Shown here: positions 39,414 through 50,301 of the stretch, in pieces
Position numbering within the stretch: position 1 is the stretch's first letter
How the letters are laid out: the number at the start of each line of letters is the position of its first letter
Source of the DNA: Halopiger aswanensis
GTDB taxonomy: Archaea; Halobacteriota; Halobacteria; Halobacteriales; Natrialbaceae
Direction of reading: 5' to 3'
DNA length: 64,000 nt
NCBI RefSeq assembly: GCF_003610195.1
Contig: NZ_RAPO01000004.1
Location: 1-64,000 of the forward strand
Program-made: the position numbers and the translations under genes
Notes under the pieces: generated by a model
Told to the model about the DNA's origin: nothing
Databases searched by the model: none
Seen by the model: the letters and a program-made list of their open reading frames with translations, nothing else

Positions 39414-40000
39414 CTACTCATCACCGTCACTTCCCTGAAGAAGCAGATTTTCGACAGTCTTGAAATCGCCTGTCTGGTAGATAGGGATACCGGAGACGAC
39501 GATCTCCCGGATACCTTCCGTGTACGCGGGTACTGCCTGAACCGTCTCAACGTCGATATCGAAGGCGTACCGATTCCCGTCGAACTCGGTCTCTTTCAAG
39601 TTACGTGCGATGGCGTTCGCTTCCTACCGGTTTGCAGCCCGTTCACTCCGAGTGAGCACCGGAGATCGATGTCGCTCCGTCGGGCAGCTTCACCACGAGC
39701 CACACTCTCATAGAGGACGACCCCGAGTATACTGTCTAACTTCGCGGTTAGTTCGTCAACGGCAGTTTTCACGGGTTCGTGGAACTCCGGCTGAGGGATA
39801 CGGAGTATCGGATTGCCAGGGATTGACAGTCGCTCTCGGTTGATTTGGACGAGTCGCTTGTTCTTGTTGTTTGAAAATTCGACGATTAGGTCGTTCTCAG
39901 CTAAGATGTCGACGACTCGGCTAACAGTCTGGTGCGACGTTCCGATCTGCTCTGCAATCTCTCGAAGGGAGTATCGACTAAACCGACGGTTGGGTAAAAT
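39414..40000 (-). pseudogene. HTH-nucleotidyltransferase (MNT-type) gene, broken
   Basis: The minus strand reads an HTH (YSLREIAEQIGTSHQTVSRV, then VDILAENDLIVEF), a linker, and the start of a minimal nucleotidyltransferase domain with SVARGEAARRSDIDL (family GSVARGE..R.SDIDL). Beyond this the frame is lost. The C-terminal part resumes in another frame as NAIARNLKETEFDGNRYAFD, then IDVETVQAVPAYTEGIREIV, ending at 39414, with a TAG in place of Gln just before. The Gly of the GS motif is Glu here. Such proteins can be antitoxins or tRNA-modifying enzymes, but this copy cannot make a whole product. No clear start remains upstream. Confidence 0.7.
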
Positions 40001-40302
40001 AGGAGCATATCATTCGTTGCCTTGCTTCCGAACAATTTCGGATTTGAACGGGTGTTGGGAGGATAATCGTCGCCGCTTGTCCATCACCCAATTCCAAATT
40101 CTGGATCATGATCCGTATTCTGGACAGAGATGTGAAATCCTTAAGTGGTGGCTCAAGGGGCATCGCCGCGACTCGGCAGACGTATCGAACACCCGCCGCG
40201 AAATCCCCTACTGGGTACTTTCCTATTCGTGAAAATATCTTAGTATAATCAAAATACTTTCTACCGCATGTGGGTGTCTTAATAGGTGAAAGCGATAATT
40301 GA

Positions 40303-42492
<2,190 letters not shown>

Positions 42493-42509
42493 GCGACCGG
42501 CCGCGTCGC

Positions 42510-42824
42510 ACTGGCACTCGAGGACAACATCGGCGTTCCACGGAAACGGGCGTACCGCGACCGAACCGCCGTCGTCCTGCTCGCGGAACTCGGCGTTCGC
42601 GGTGGCGAACTCTTTCGCGACAGAAACGACGACGAACGGAACAGCCTGCAGTGGGACGATGTCGACTTAGAGCGCGACTGCATGGAGGTCTACGGGAAGT
42701 CTCGAGGGTACACCCGTCGGGCGTACCAACGCCGCTCACGTCGCACTCGCGCCTCAAGCGTGTGCAAGATCCACCGACCAACGAGTGGCCCGTCTTCCCG
42801 GCCAAGCACGCGGCTTCGAAGTAT
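42510..42824 (+). pseudogene. Tyrosine recombinase fragment with frameshift
   Basis: Just after katG one frame reads KRAYRDRTAVVLLAELGVRG, then GELFRDRNDDERNSLQWDDV and DLERDCMEVYGKSRG, which is the region around the first catalytic Arg of haloarchaeal integrases. It then shifts frame to LKRVQDPPTNEWPVFPAKHA, again normal integrase sequence. The N-terminal domain and the HxxR/Tyr part are missing. It belongs to a different subgroup from the intact integrase at 6.5 kb. Confidence 0.75.
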
Positions 42825-43109
42825 GTGGCCGTCGAAGCCGCAACTGGTGAGCGGCCCGAACTTGGCAGCGAGATCGTCGCGGACGTCAAGAACGTTTTCT
42901 CCCGGTGGCCGTGGTACGACGAACAGGAGACCGAGTACCAAGTTCGCTATGAGTTCTCGAACACAATCGACGGCGACACCCCGTTTCCGGTGAACTGCGA
43001 TAACGAGGATATGCAGTGCTACTGCATCGGCCAAGACCAATGCACCTACTCGAGTCTCCCGTTCCCGGACGAGATGTACGAGCAACTTGAGGAGAAATCA
43101 GCCAGCTGA
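42825..43109 (+). CDS. Hypothetical protein fused to the integrase fragment
   Basis: The frame of the integrase fragment stays open without a stop to 43109. From the GTG at 42825 it would encode about 94 aa: an acidic N-terminal helix region (GERPELGSEIVADVKNVFSR), aromatic strands (WPWYDEQETEYQVRYEFSN) and a Cys group (PVNCDNEDMQCYCIGQDQC). No family is recognised. It may be an independent small gene whose start was captured, or part of the decayed mosaic. Confidence 0.35.
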   Translation: MAVEAATGERPELGSEIVADVKNVFSRWPWYDEQETEYQVRYEFSNTIDGDTPFPVNCDNEDMQCYCIGQDQCTYSSLPFPDEMYEQLEEKSAS

Positions 43110-43304
43110 GCAGTTCTGAATCAATGACTTCCCTCAGTTTTCGAGAATTGGGTTACAGAGGTCTGTTGTGACTCTCAGAAGTGACACAAATGGCCTGCTG
43201 AATACGGAGAATGAGTTCGGCACCACCCTTAGTACGAAACGGAAGACGAGCGACGGTCGAGTCACGCCGACTCAGTCGTCAGAGCATCTATGTTCGTGCC
43301 TTCG

Positions 43305-43524
43305 TCACTCGCCCGGCTCGGCCTCGGGGAACTGATAGCCCCCGTCGAGAATCTCTTCGCGCGGCTCGTAGAGTCGGACTGTATAGTTCCACCCTTCCGG
43401 CGTGTAGAGGAAGTTCGGTTGATCGGGGTCACCGCCGAAGTGGATGGTGACGTCGCCGTCGTCGTCTCGCTCTGCGGTCACGTTGTTAATCGCGTACGCG
43501 TCGTACTCGTTCTCCTACGCAGCC
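43305..43524 (-). pseudogene. DUF1254/DUF1214 protein, C-terminal fragment
   Basis: On the minus strand the frame reads YAINNVTAERDDDGDVTIHF, then GGDPDQPNFLYTPEGWNYTV and RLYEPREEILDGGYQFPEAE before TGA at 43305. This is the standard end of DUF1214-containing cell-envelope proteins. A TAG lies directly upstream of the match, and beyond it the TFB fragment begins on the other strand, so only about 70 codons remain. Confidence 0.7.
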
Positions 43525-43881
43525 AGTGGCGGTCGAAGCGCGAGCGGAATCTGGCGACTGGGCTCGGTGAAGTTCGCTGCCTCGTGAGCGCGCTCGGCTT
43601 ATCCGACTCGTTTCGGGAACAGGCGTGTTCGCACTTTCGACGCGCTCAGCGGGAAGACCTCTGTCGCGGACGATCACTCGAGGGAGTCGCAGCAGCCAGT
43701 GTGTATGCAGTGAGCCGGTGTAATGGAGTCGGGCGAACCCTCGAGGAGATCAGTCAGGTAGCAACGTGCTCACGATCACAACTCGAGTGTGCGTATTCGG
43801 CGATGAACACCGAACTCGAGCTTCCGACAGCGGTTCCACAGCCCAAACGCGTTCTTCCACGACTCGCAACCAAACTGGAGA
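43515..43881 (+). pseudogene. Transcription factor B (TFB/TFIIB) fragment
   Basis: The frame reads RSQWRSKRERNLATGLGEVR, then ALGLSDSFREQACSHFRRAQ, GRSLEGVAAASVYAVSRCNG, VGRTLEEISQVATCSRSQLE and RVLPRLATKLE. This is the linker plus the first cyclin repeat of haloarchaeal TFB and the start of the second. The N-terminal zinc ribbon is missing, because the sequence before it belongs to the DUF1214 fragment. After KLE the homology stops, so most of the second cyclin repeat is lost. Haloarchaea carry many TFB genes, some on plasmids. Confidence 0.78.
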
Positions 43882-44073
43882 CACCAGATAGCAGGCAGAC
43901 TGATCCCGGTCTTATGTATTGGACCTTCGCTTCCGATTCCCTTCCTTTTCTGCGGACGGGTTACTGTCCAGTGTCAATCTGTCTTCTTTGTAGTTTAGTC
44001 GTGTTCGGGTCTGCAGGTAGAGTTCATACCAATAGCACTCCCGACGCGGTTGTACAGTTCGCGGTATACGCAG

Positions 44074-44589
44074 CTACGACGATTGGCGACGTACTTCGGC
44101 AATCGTGTCGGGAACCTCGTCGATATGCTCGATTGCAACCTTCAACAGGGCGTCGTGGATCTCTCTCGTCTCCTCGTCTCGGATACCCATCCGACGGAGT
44201 TCGGGTGTGACGGTGATGCCGAGCTCGTCCTCGAGTTCGTTCCACGTTTCGTCACGCGCGTAGAGTGGTTTCTGTCGCACTTCGCTGTATTCGAACGCCG
44301 GGCCGGTCTCGGCCGGCGACTGTTGTTCGTCCTCAATCTCATCGCTCGTCGTCGCATCGTTCGGCTCGTCTCGTTGTGACGATTGGCTCGAGTCAGTCTC
44401 GTCGGTGCTCGGTTCCGACGAGTCCGACGACGTCGTGTCGGTCGTCGACGTCGTGACGTCTGCATCGACAGAATCGATAGATTCCGTTGCAGACTGCTCA
44501 TCGTCCGACTCCGACACTGATTCCGATTCCGACTCGGAATCTGTTGCCGGTTCGTCGTCCGTTTTGAGGTCATCGAACGGATTGCTCAT
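44074..44589 (-). CDS. Partition partner protein (ParB-like role, haloarchaeal plasmid type)
   Basis: Acidic protein of 171 aa. Residues 1-95 are low-complexity Ser/Asp/Glu/Thr-rich and likely disordered. Residues 96-171 form a compact domain (PLYARDETWNELEDELGITV, ELRRMGIRDEETREIHDALL, VAIEHIDEVPDTIAEVRRQ). The gene overlaps parA by 4 bases and follows it, the usual position of the DNA-binding partner in small-type (Ib) partition operons. The composition matches other plasmid ParA-linked proteins of haloarchaea. DNA binding is inferred from context only. Confidence 0.65.
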   Translation of the reverse strand: MSNPFDDLKTDDEPATDSESESESVSESDDEQSATESIDSVDADVTTSTTDTTSSDSSEPSTDETDSSQSSQRDEPNDATTSDEIEDEQQSPAETGPAFEYSEVRQKPLYARDETWNELEDELGITVTPELRRMGIRDEETREIHDALLKVAIEHIDEVPDTIAEVRRQSS

Positions 44590-45476
44590 CGATCGATCCC
44601 TCCGTTGACGACGATCTCAGCCAGTTCTTCGTAGCACGATATCTGATCGCTTTCCGGATCGTAGTCCTGCAACGGTTGATTGTGCTGGAGCGAGCGGGAC
44701 AGTGCGGATCGGTGCCGGATTCCCGGCTTCGGGGCATCCATTTCGCCGGCGTCGATCGCCTCGAACTCTTCGGCTGTAATTCGAGCGAACTCCGGTACCG
44801 CTTCCTGCAGCGGCTGGCCGGGATTGACTTCGTAGGTCGCCGTGTTCAGGTTCTCGAGGAGTTCGCGGTCTTCGGTCTGCTGGTCGATTCGGTCGCCGAG
44901 TTTGTTCGGCACGACGGACAGTACCTCCACGTCGATGTACTCGCGCGCCGGTTCGATCAACCGCTCCATCGTTCGCTTGTAGCCGCCGATCGCACTCGAA
45001 CCGGGTTCGATCGGGATCATGACGTTGCCCGTCGCGACGAGCGCGTTGTTGTTGAGCATCCCCGGATACGCCGGGCAGTCGAAGACGACGTAATCGTAGA
45101 CGTCGCCGAGCAACGGATCGACGATCTTCGATTTGACGCGGGCCGATCCCTGCATCGCGCCGGCGAGATCCTTCTCGACGTCCTCGAGGGTGTTCGACGA
45201 TGGGAGGAGGTCAAATCCGTGGTCCGTCGGACGGATCAGATCCTGCGGGGTGGCGTTGCCCTCGAGGATGACGTCGCCGAGATTAATATCGCCCTGGTAG
45301 GCCTCCTCGTATCCCAGCCCGTTCGTCGCGTGGCCGTTTGGGTCAAGGTCGGCGAACAGCGTGTCGCCGCGCTCGGCGAGCTGTCGCGCAAGGTTCATCG
45401 CGGTCGTTGATTTGCCGACACCGCCTTTCAGGATCACGACGCTTACGGCGCGTGGCTCGGTCGTTGTGGTCTCCAT
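44586..45476 (-). CDS. parA: ParA-family partition ATPase
   Basis: ATPase of 296 aa that segregates the replicon. The deviant Walker A motif LKGGVGKSTTAMNLARQL is at about residues 16-33, the switch I-like LFADLDPNGHATNGL at about 41-55 and Walker B YVVFDCPAYPG at about 129-139. It has no N-terminal HTH domain, so it is of the short (type Ib/Soj) kind. Directly downstream and overlapping by 4 bases is its partner gene, and upstream lies a block of short repeats that could be the centromere. Its presence argues that the window belongs to a plasmid or secondary chromosome. Confidence 0.88.
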   Translation of the reverse strand: METTTTEPRAVSVVILKGGVGKSTTAMNLARQLAERGDTLFADLDPNGHATNGLGYEEAYQGDINLGDVILEGNATPQDLIRPTDHGFDLLPSSNTLEDVEKDLAGAMQGSARVKSKIVDPLLGDVYDYVVFDCPAYPGMLNNNALVATGNVMIPIEPGSSAIGGYKRTMERLIEPAREYIDVEVLSVVPNKLGDRIDQQTEDRELLENLNTATYEVNPGQPLQEAVPEFARITAEEFEAIDAGEMDAPKPGIRHRSALSRSLQHNQPLQDYDPESDQISCYEELAEIVVNGGIDR

Positions 45477-45505
45477 GGTATCTCTGCCCGCCCGATCGTA
45501 GTTCG

Positions 45506-46015
45506 ATAGGTGCCTATTGTTCCGTATGTGGTTGGTTCAGCGGGCAAGAAAGACATTTTATTCTACCTTCTTAATTCTACCTACTGCAACTACGATAGCT
45601 CCAATAGGTGCGATAGGTGCAATAGGTGCAATAGCCCCAGTAGATTAGTCACCTAAGCCACCTATTGGAGCTGTTTCTTCTGGTATAGGTGTTGTATGTA
45701 CAGTAGCTCTGTTAGCTGTCTAACGCAGTTCATGTACTGGAGCTACAGAAGAAACGGCAGGCACGGTACTAATCGCTCCGCGAGCTATCTTCCAATAGCT
45801 ACCTATCCCACCTATTGCGGCTCTCGCACCTTCCGCACGTTCTGAACGTTCTGCAGTTGACGTTACTCAGAGATCGGTCCAAAGACGGGTGAGGCAGCTG
45901 CTGGCCCTCGTGAGGACCCACGACCTAACCCAACTACCGCACCAATTAGAGATATTTCACCTATTGCAACTATTGTTCCTATTGTATCTATTTCACCTAT
46001 TAAACCCATTCTGAT
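45506..46015. repeat. Iteron-like short repeats upstream of parA (candidate centromere or origin)
   Basis: A block of repeats with the core ataggtg / cacctat. The clearest array is at 45602-45637, with caataggtg-type units in tandem at a 9-base period (three near-identical copies and a partial fourth). Further copies in both orientations lie at about 45506-45521, 45659-45666, 45684-45691, 45803-45816 and 45957-46000. An inverted pair gtttcttctg / cagaagaaac is at 45673-45682 and 45746-45755. The block is AT-richer than its surroundings and without genes. Position beside parA favours parS; no replication gene is near, so an origin role is less supported. Confidence 0.6.
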
Positions 46016-46533
46016 AGTACAGCCGTTTATCCGTCCATATACTCTACACAATGAACAGAATGAGGAGATTCGGTTACAAGGAAACAGCGCTCAGCAATTA
46101 TACACCAGAGCGGAACGACTCGCACCGAGGCGGTCATGAGTGAGTATTTATTTTCACTTAGACATTTGAGATCCTGTCAAGTCAAGATAATAGTCCAGAT
46201 CTGAAAGTGCGGAGAAGCATAGTATGGTCACTAGTGGCCGTACAAGAAGTTAAGCCGGTAATCTCGAGCTATTCCTCTCGGGAAAATGGATTCAAGAAGG
46301 GACAACCGGTTATAGTTCTATCCTCCCGTATCAGCATTTTCCAAAGCAGATTAGCCAAGAATAGGTACAATAGGTGCCTTTTGAGTATGGGGATGCATTT
46401 CAGTATCTCTCCACCAAAATAACAGTATTAAAAGCTGATAGTATAGAGATAGCCAGGTTATCAGGTGCCGAGGCGATCAAAAACGATCGCAGTACCCGGA
46501 GACGATGGGGAACGCTGTTCGATCTCGCACGAA
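46016..46533. other. Intergenic region, AT-rich, nothing recognised
   Basis: About 520 bases of lower GC sequence between the repeat block and the ABC transporter. A further pair of ataggt-type sequences occurs at about 46361-46377. No coding frame shows a recognisable domain. It may still belong to the partition or replication region. Confidence 0.35.
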
Positions 46534-48759
46534 CTAGTCGCTCGAGGCGTCCTCTCCTGAAACCGTCTCAGAAACGGGCCGGGGCTCGTCGACGATCGAG
46601 TCACTGTCCCAGTAGGGGTGGTCGGAACCGTACTCCCGGAAACACGCTGTCGCGTGATCGCCGTCGTCGGCAGCCGAGTCATGGATCGACGGACACTGGG
46701 TGCGACAGACTTCCCTCGCCTCGGGACAGCGCGTGTGGAACCGACAGCCGGAGGGCGGATCGATAGGATCGGGAATGTCGATTCCGCGGACCGGCGGCTC
46801 GCCGGCTTCGGTGTCGGAATCGAGATCCTCCGTCGACCATTTTAGCACCTTCGTGTACGGGTGACGCGGGTCCTGAATGATCTCTTCTGCGGGCCCGATC
46901 TCGATGATCTCTCCGAGGTACATGACACCGATTCGGCCACCGACGCCGCCCGCGAAGTACCGTGCGTTCGAGAGATTGTGCGAGATAAAGAGGTACGAGG
47001 TGTCGAACCACTCCTGCAACTCGAGCATGAGATCCATCATCTCGACGCGCAGCGAGACGTCCAGCGCCGAGACGGCTTCGTCCGCGAGGATGACGTCAGG
47101 ATTCATCAGCAGGGCTCGAATCAACGCGACGCGTTGCTGTTCGCCACCGGAAAGCTGGTGTGGATACCGGTCCGCGTAGTCCTCCGGCGGACTCATGCCG
47201 ACGTACTCGAGCATGCCGAGAATCCGCGCGTTCCGATCGGCGGCGTCCATGTCCGGCTTCCAGAGTTTCAGCGGCGACTCGAGGCTTTTCCGAACGGTCT
47301 TGTTCGGGTTCAGTGAACTCCCGGGGTCCTGGTGGATCATCTGGAGCGAGCGACGGATCTCGTCGAACTCGACCTCGGCATCGCCATGATCTCGAGCCTC
47401 CCAGATATCGACGTCCCGGTAGGAGACGCGACCGCCGGTCGGCCGTTGGGCACCGATCGCAGCCTTCCCGAGCGTCGTCTTTCCGCAGCCGCTCTCGCCG
47501 ACGAGCGCGACGACGTCGTTCTCGTAGATATCGAGGTCGACGCCGTCGACCGCACGGACGACCTCGGGATCCGAAAAGAGGTTTCGTAGGCCCCGTTTTT
47601 CCTGTTCGAAGTGCACCTCGACGTCCTCGAGGGAGAGTACAGGCCGTTCGGATTGGGAGCCTTCGACGATCGTCTGTTCGTCGGGATCGTATGTTCGGTC
47701 GAGATCTAACGGCACCGCATCAGGAGCATCCTCCCAGTGGAAGCAGGCGGCGACGGCGCCCCCAGTGGTTTCGCGAAGCGCCGGATCCTCGGTCCGACAC
47801 CTGTCGTCGGCCAAGGGACACCGCGGATGGTACGAACAGCCGGTCGGCACGTCGACCGGGTCGGGCGCCGACCCGTCGATCGGCTGCATCTCCGCCGGTG
47901 GCATGTTCAGGTTCGGCACCGCCTTCAGCAGCGACCGCGTGTACGGATGGACGGGGCGGTCGACGATCCGGTCGGCGTCGGCAATCTCGACGAATTCGAA
48001 CGCGTACAACACCGCGAGTCGATCGGACAGTCCCGTCACCAGCGGGAGGTCGTGCGTGATGAACACGACGGTCAAGTCGTACTTCTCCTTGAGATTCTCG
48101 AGGAGATCCAGAATCGACCGCTGCATCAACAGATCCAGCGCGGCCGTCGGCTCGTCCATGACGAGCACGTTCGGCTCCAGAACCAACGAGAGGGCGATGA
48201 GCGTCCGCTGTTTCATGCCGCCCGAAAGCTCGTGGGGGTAAGAATCGAGGACGCGATCCGGTTCCATGTGGAGGTCGGCGATGAGTTCGTACGCGTGAGC
48301 CATCGCCTCGTCGACGTTCCGGCCGTGGGCGGTGATCGTCTCCTCGAAGTGCTCGCGGATCGTGATGACCGGATTGAACGAACTCTGTGCGCCCTGAAAC
48401 ACCATCGACACTTCCTCCCACCGGAAGCGTCGGAGTTCGTCGGTTCCCAACTCGAGGACGTCGACCGGCGATCCCGAGTCCGGATAATACGTGATCTCAC
48501 CCTCGACGCGGCCAGGGTCGACGACGGCATCTAACAGCGCCGACGCGAACATCGACTTGCCGGAGCCCGACTCGCCGACGACGCCGAGAACCTCCTCGCG
48601 AGCGATATCGAGTGACACGTCGTCGAGCACTCGCGACTCGCCGCGATCCATATCGAACGTGACCGAGACGTCCCGAACCGAAAAGATCGGATCGTCGACC
48701 TCGATCGGCTCGAGAGCATCGTCGGTCTCGTGATCAGAGTGAGCGGTCTCGATACTCAT
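46534..48759 (-). CDS. Dipeptide/oligosaccharide-type ABC transporter ATPase, DppD-DppF fusion
   Basis: Protein of 741 aa with both ATPases of an Opp/Dpp-type importer in one chain. Domain 1: Walker A GESGSGKSM (about residue 62), signature LSGGMKQRTLIALSL, then the DppD-type Cys cluster CSYHPRCPLADDRC (about 307-320). Domain 2: Walker A GESGCGKTT (about 424), signature LSGGEQQRVALIRAL, and a second cluster CRFHTRCPEAREVC near the C-terminus. Both clusters could bind iron-sulfur or metal, as in the separate family members. It is the last gene of a minus-strand set of permeases and a binding protein, but the 0.6-kb gap with a small + strand gene before it suggests its own promoter. Confidence 0.88.
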   Translation of the reverse strand: MSIETAHSDHETDDALEPIEVDDPIFSVRDVSVTFDMDRGESRVLDDVSLDIAREEVLGVVGESGSGKSMFASALLDAVVDPGRVEGEITYYPDSGSPVDVLELGTDELRRFRWEEVSMVFQGAQSSFNPVITIREHFEETITAHGRNVDEAMAHAYELIADLHMEPDRVLDSYPHELSGGMKQRTLIALSLVLEPNVLVMDEPTAALDLLMQRSILDLLENLKEKYDLTVVFITHDLPLVTGLSDRLAVLYAFEFVEIADADRIVDRPVHPYTRSLLKAVPNLNMPPAEMQPIDGSAPDPVDVPTGCSYHPRCPLADDRCRTEDPALRETTGGAVAACFHWEDAPDAVPLDLDRTYDPDEQTIVEGSQSERPVLSLEDVEVHFEQEKRGLRNLFSDPEVVRAVDGVDLDIYENDVVALVGESGCGKTTLGKAAIGAQRPTGGRVSYRDVDIWEARDHGDAEVEFDEIRRSLQMIHQDPGSSLNPNKTVRKSLESPLKLWKPDMDAADRNARILGMLEYVGMSPPEDYADRYPHQLSGGEQQRVALIRALLMNPDVILADEAVSALDVSLRVEMMDLMLELQEWFDTSYLFISHNLSNARYFAGGVGGRIGVMYLGEIIEIGPAEEIIQDPRHPYTKVLKWSTEDLDSDTEAGEPPVRGIDIPDPIDPPSGCRFHTRCPEAREVCRTQCPSIHDSAADDGDHATACFREYGSDHPYWDSDSIVDEPRPVSETVSGEDASSD

Positions 48760-48981
48760 GGGTTCGTCCCGTAGTGGCGAACAGCTGGGTGTTCGTCGAC
48801 CGTCGACGGCGATGGTCGTTCGAACGGGTGCGACGATCGAAGCGACAGTCGTCGCTGATCGATACCGACGCTAATCATGGTAGATGGTACCTCGTATCTC
48901 ACCAGTCATCTTAATGGTTACGGTGCTGAAACTACGGACAAACGCAACACCCGCTGCTGCGCTACGGTAACTGTACCAACT

Positions 48982-49266
48982 ATGAAGTTCACGCCGAGCG
49001 AACAGCCGACAAACGAGTCTATGGGCGACGAAAACAAGAGACAAACGCGATCGTTTCGGACTGCGCTCGAGGTCGTGATTCGAGATAACCGGCACGCGAT
49101 TCCGCTTCTGATAGTGCTCTGTATCGTCTTGTTGGCGCTGTCCGTTTTGTCGCTACTCTTCATTGACCGTGATTCACCGTCGTTCGTCCTGCTACAGATT
49201 AACTTCGCGATGCTCGGTACGTTTCTGGCTCTCCTCGTCGGTCTTCGCTACCGATACGGGACGTGA
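48982..49266 (+). CDS. Small two-helix membrane protein
   Basis: Protein of about 94 aa from the ATG at 48982. A charged N-terminal third (SMGDENKRQTRSFRTALEVV) is followed by two hydrophobic helices (IPLLIVLCIVLLALSVLSLL and VLLQINFAMLGTFLALLVGL). An alternative ATG lies at 49021 and the frame stays open up to 48877. It is inserted on the opposite strand between two transporter genes. The family is not recognised. Confidence 0.45.
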   Translation: MKFTPSEQPTNESMGDENKRQTRSFRTALEVVIRDNRHAIPLLIVLCIVLLALSVLSLLFIDRDSPSFVLLQINFAMLGTFLALLVGLRYRYGT

Positions 49267-49347
49267 CGGCGATACCTCGCTCGTTTTGGATTGCCCTCGA
49301 GGCTCGAGTCAAAGGCGTGTAAAAACGGAGTCTAAGGGTAGGACCGA

Positions 49348-50301
49348 TTAGTCTCGCTTCCGAGCCCGCACGCGCGGGTTGAACAGTCGATCCATGCCCT
49401 GCGAGAGCATGATCAGTCCGTAGGACAGGGCGATGATGACGACAGTCGGAACGATCACCCAGTGGATCGTCGACGTGCTCGAGAGGGCGCCGTTGCTGGA
49501 AGCCATGTCGAGGATCACGCCCCAGTTCAGCGCGGTGAACGGTAGCAGCCCCAGGAAGTAGAGGCCGACGGCGCTGAAGATGACCGACCGGCCGGCCATC
49601 ATGAAGTTGATCAGCACGTACGGCATGATGTTCGGGACGATATCCTCCGCGATGATCCGCCAGGTCGGCGTCCCCATGAGTCGGGACGCTTCGACGTAGT
49701 TGTCGTTACGCAGCGAGAGGACCTCCGCACGGATGGTTCGCGCGAGTCCCGCCCAGGTGTTGATCGTGAGCAACACGCCGATCACCAGCGGGTTCGACGG
49801 CTCGATCGTCGCCGCGAGGACGATGATCAACGGGAGCCCGGGAATCGTGAGCATAACGTCCATGATGAGCGTCAGGACGTCGTCGACGAGTCCGCCCTTG
49901 TAGCCCGCTACCGTTCCGACGGCCGTCGCGACCGCGGTCGCGAACACCGCACCAGCGAGGATCATCTGTAACATCTGCGGCGTCGCGTGGACGATCATCG
50001 CGAGGAGGTCGTGGCCCATCGCGTCGGTCCCGAGCGGATACTCGAGCGACTGGAACGGCGCCTGCAGACGGGGGCCGTCCGTCGTCGGCTCCGGCACGAG
50101 CAGGACGCCGACCGTTCCCATAAGGACGTAGACGGTCAGGATCGAAGCCCCGATGATCGTCTTCCGGTCCTCGGCGAGGATCCGCGCGGGAACGAGGACG
50201 TGCTCCTCGAGCCACCGCGACAGATCGAATCCGTCGGTACTCGAGACCTCGGAGACCCGCTCGAACGGGTGATCCGCGGACGAGCGATCAGTACTCTTCA
50301 T
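49348..50301 (-). CDS. Dipeptide/oligosaccharide-type ABC transporter permease, DppC-like
   Basis: Permease of 317 aa from the ATG at 50301 (a GTG at 50310 is also possible). One N-terminal helix (about 50-70) precedes the LGTDAMGHDLLAMIVHATP segment typical of DppC/OppC, then five further helices. The coupling-loop motif reads EASRLMGTPTWRIIAEDIVP (about 216-235), equivalent to the EAA motif. It overlaps the stop of the partner permease by about 14 bases, so the two are translated together. Substrate could be peptides or oligosaccharides, and the neighbouring glycosidases favour the latter. Confidence 0.85.
   Translation of the reverse strand: MKSTDRSSADHPFERVSEVSSTDGFDLSRWLEEHVLVPARILAEDRKTIIGASILTVYVLMGTVGVLLVPEPTTDGPRLQAPFQSLEYPLGTDAMGHDLLAMIVHATPQMLQMILAGAVFATAVATAVGTVAGYKGGLVDDVLTLIMDVMLTIPGLPLIIVLAATIEPSNPLVIGVLLTINTWAGLARTIRAEVLSLRNDNYVEASRLMGTPTWRIIAEDIVPNIMPYVLINFMMAGRSVIFSAVGLYFLGLLPFTALNWGVILDMASSNGALSSTSTIHWVIVPTVVIIALSYGLIMLSQGMDRLFNPRVRARKRD

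Noticed and set aside
43290-44210. Single 306-aa gene on the + strand
   Set aside because: The frame begins antisense to a DUF1214 fragment, continues as TFB cyclin sequence and ends in unrelated DNA, so it is a chance fusion of fragments.
45602-46000. CRISPR array
   Set aside because: The repeats are only about 9 bases long, partly tandem without spacers, in both orientations, and no cas genes are near.
45863-46051. Small protein with an Ile-Gly repeat
   Set aside because: The 9-base DNA repeat automatically encodes a 3-residue pattern in any open frame; both strands do this, so the repeat is better explained as a DNA-level signal.
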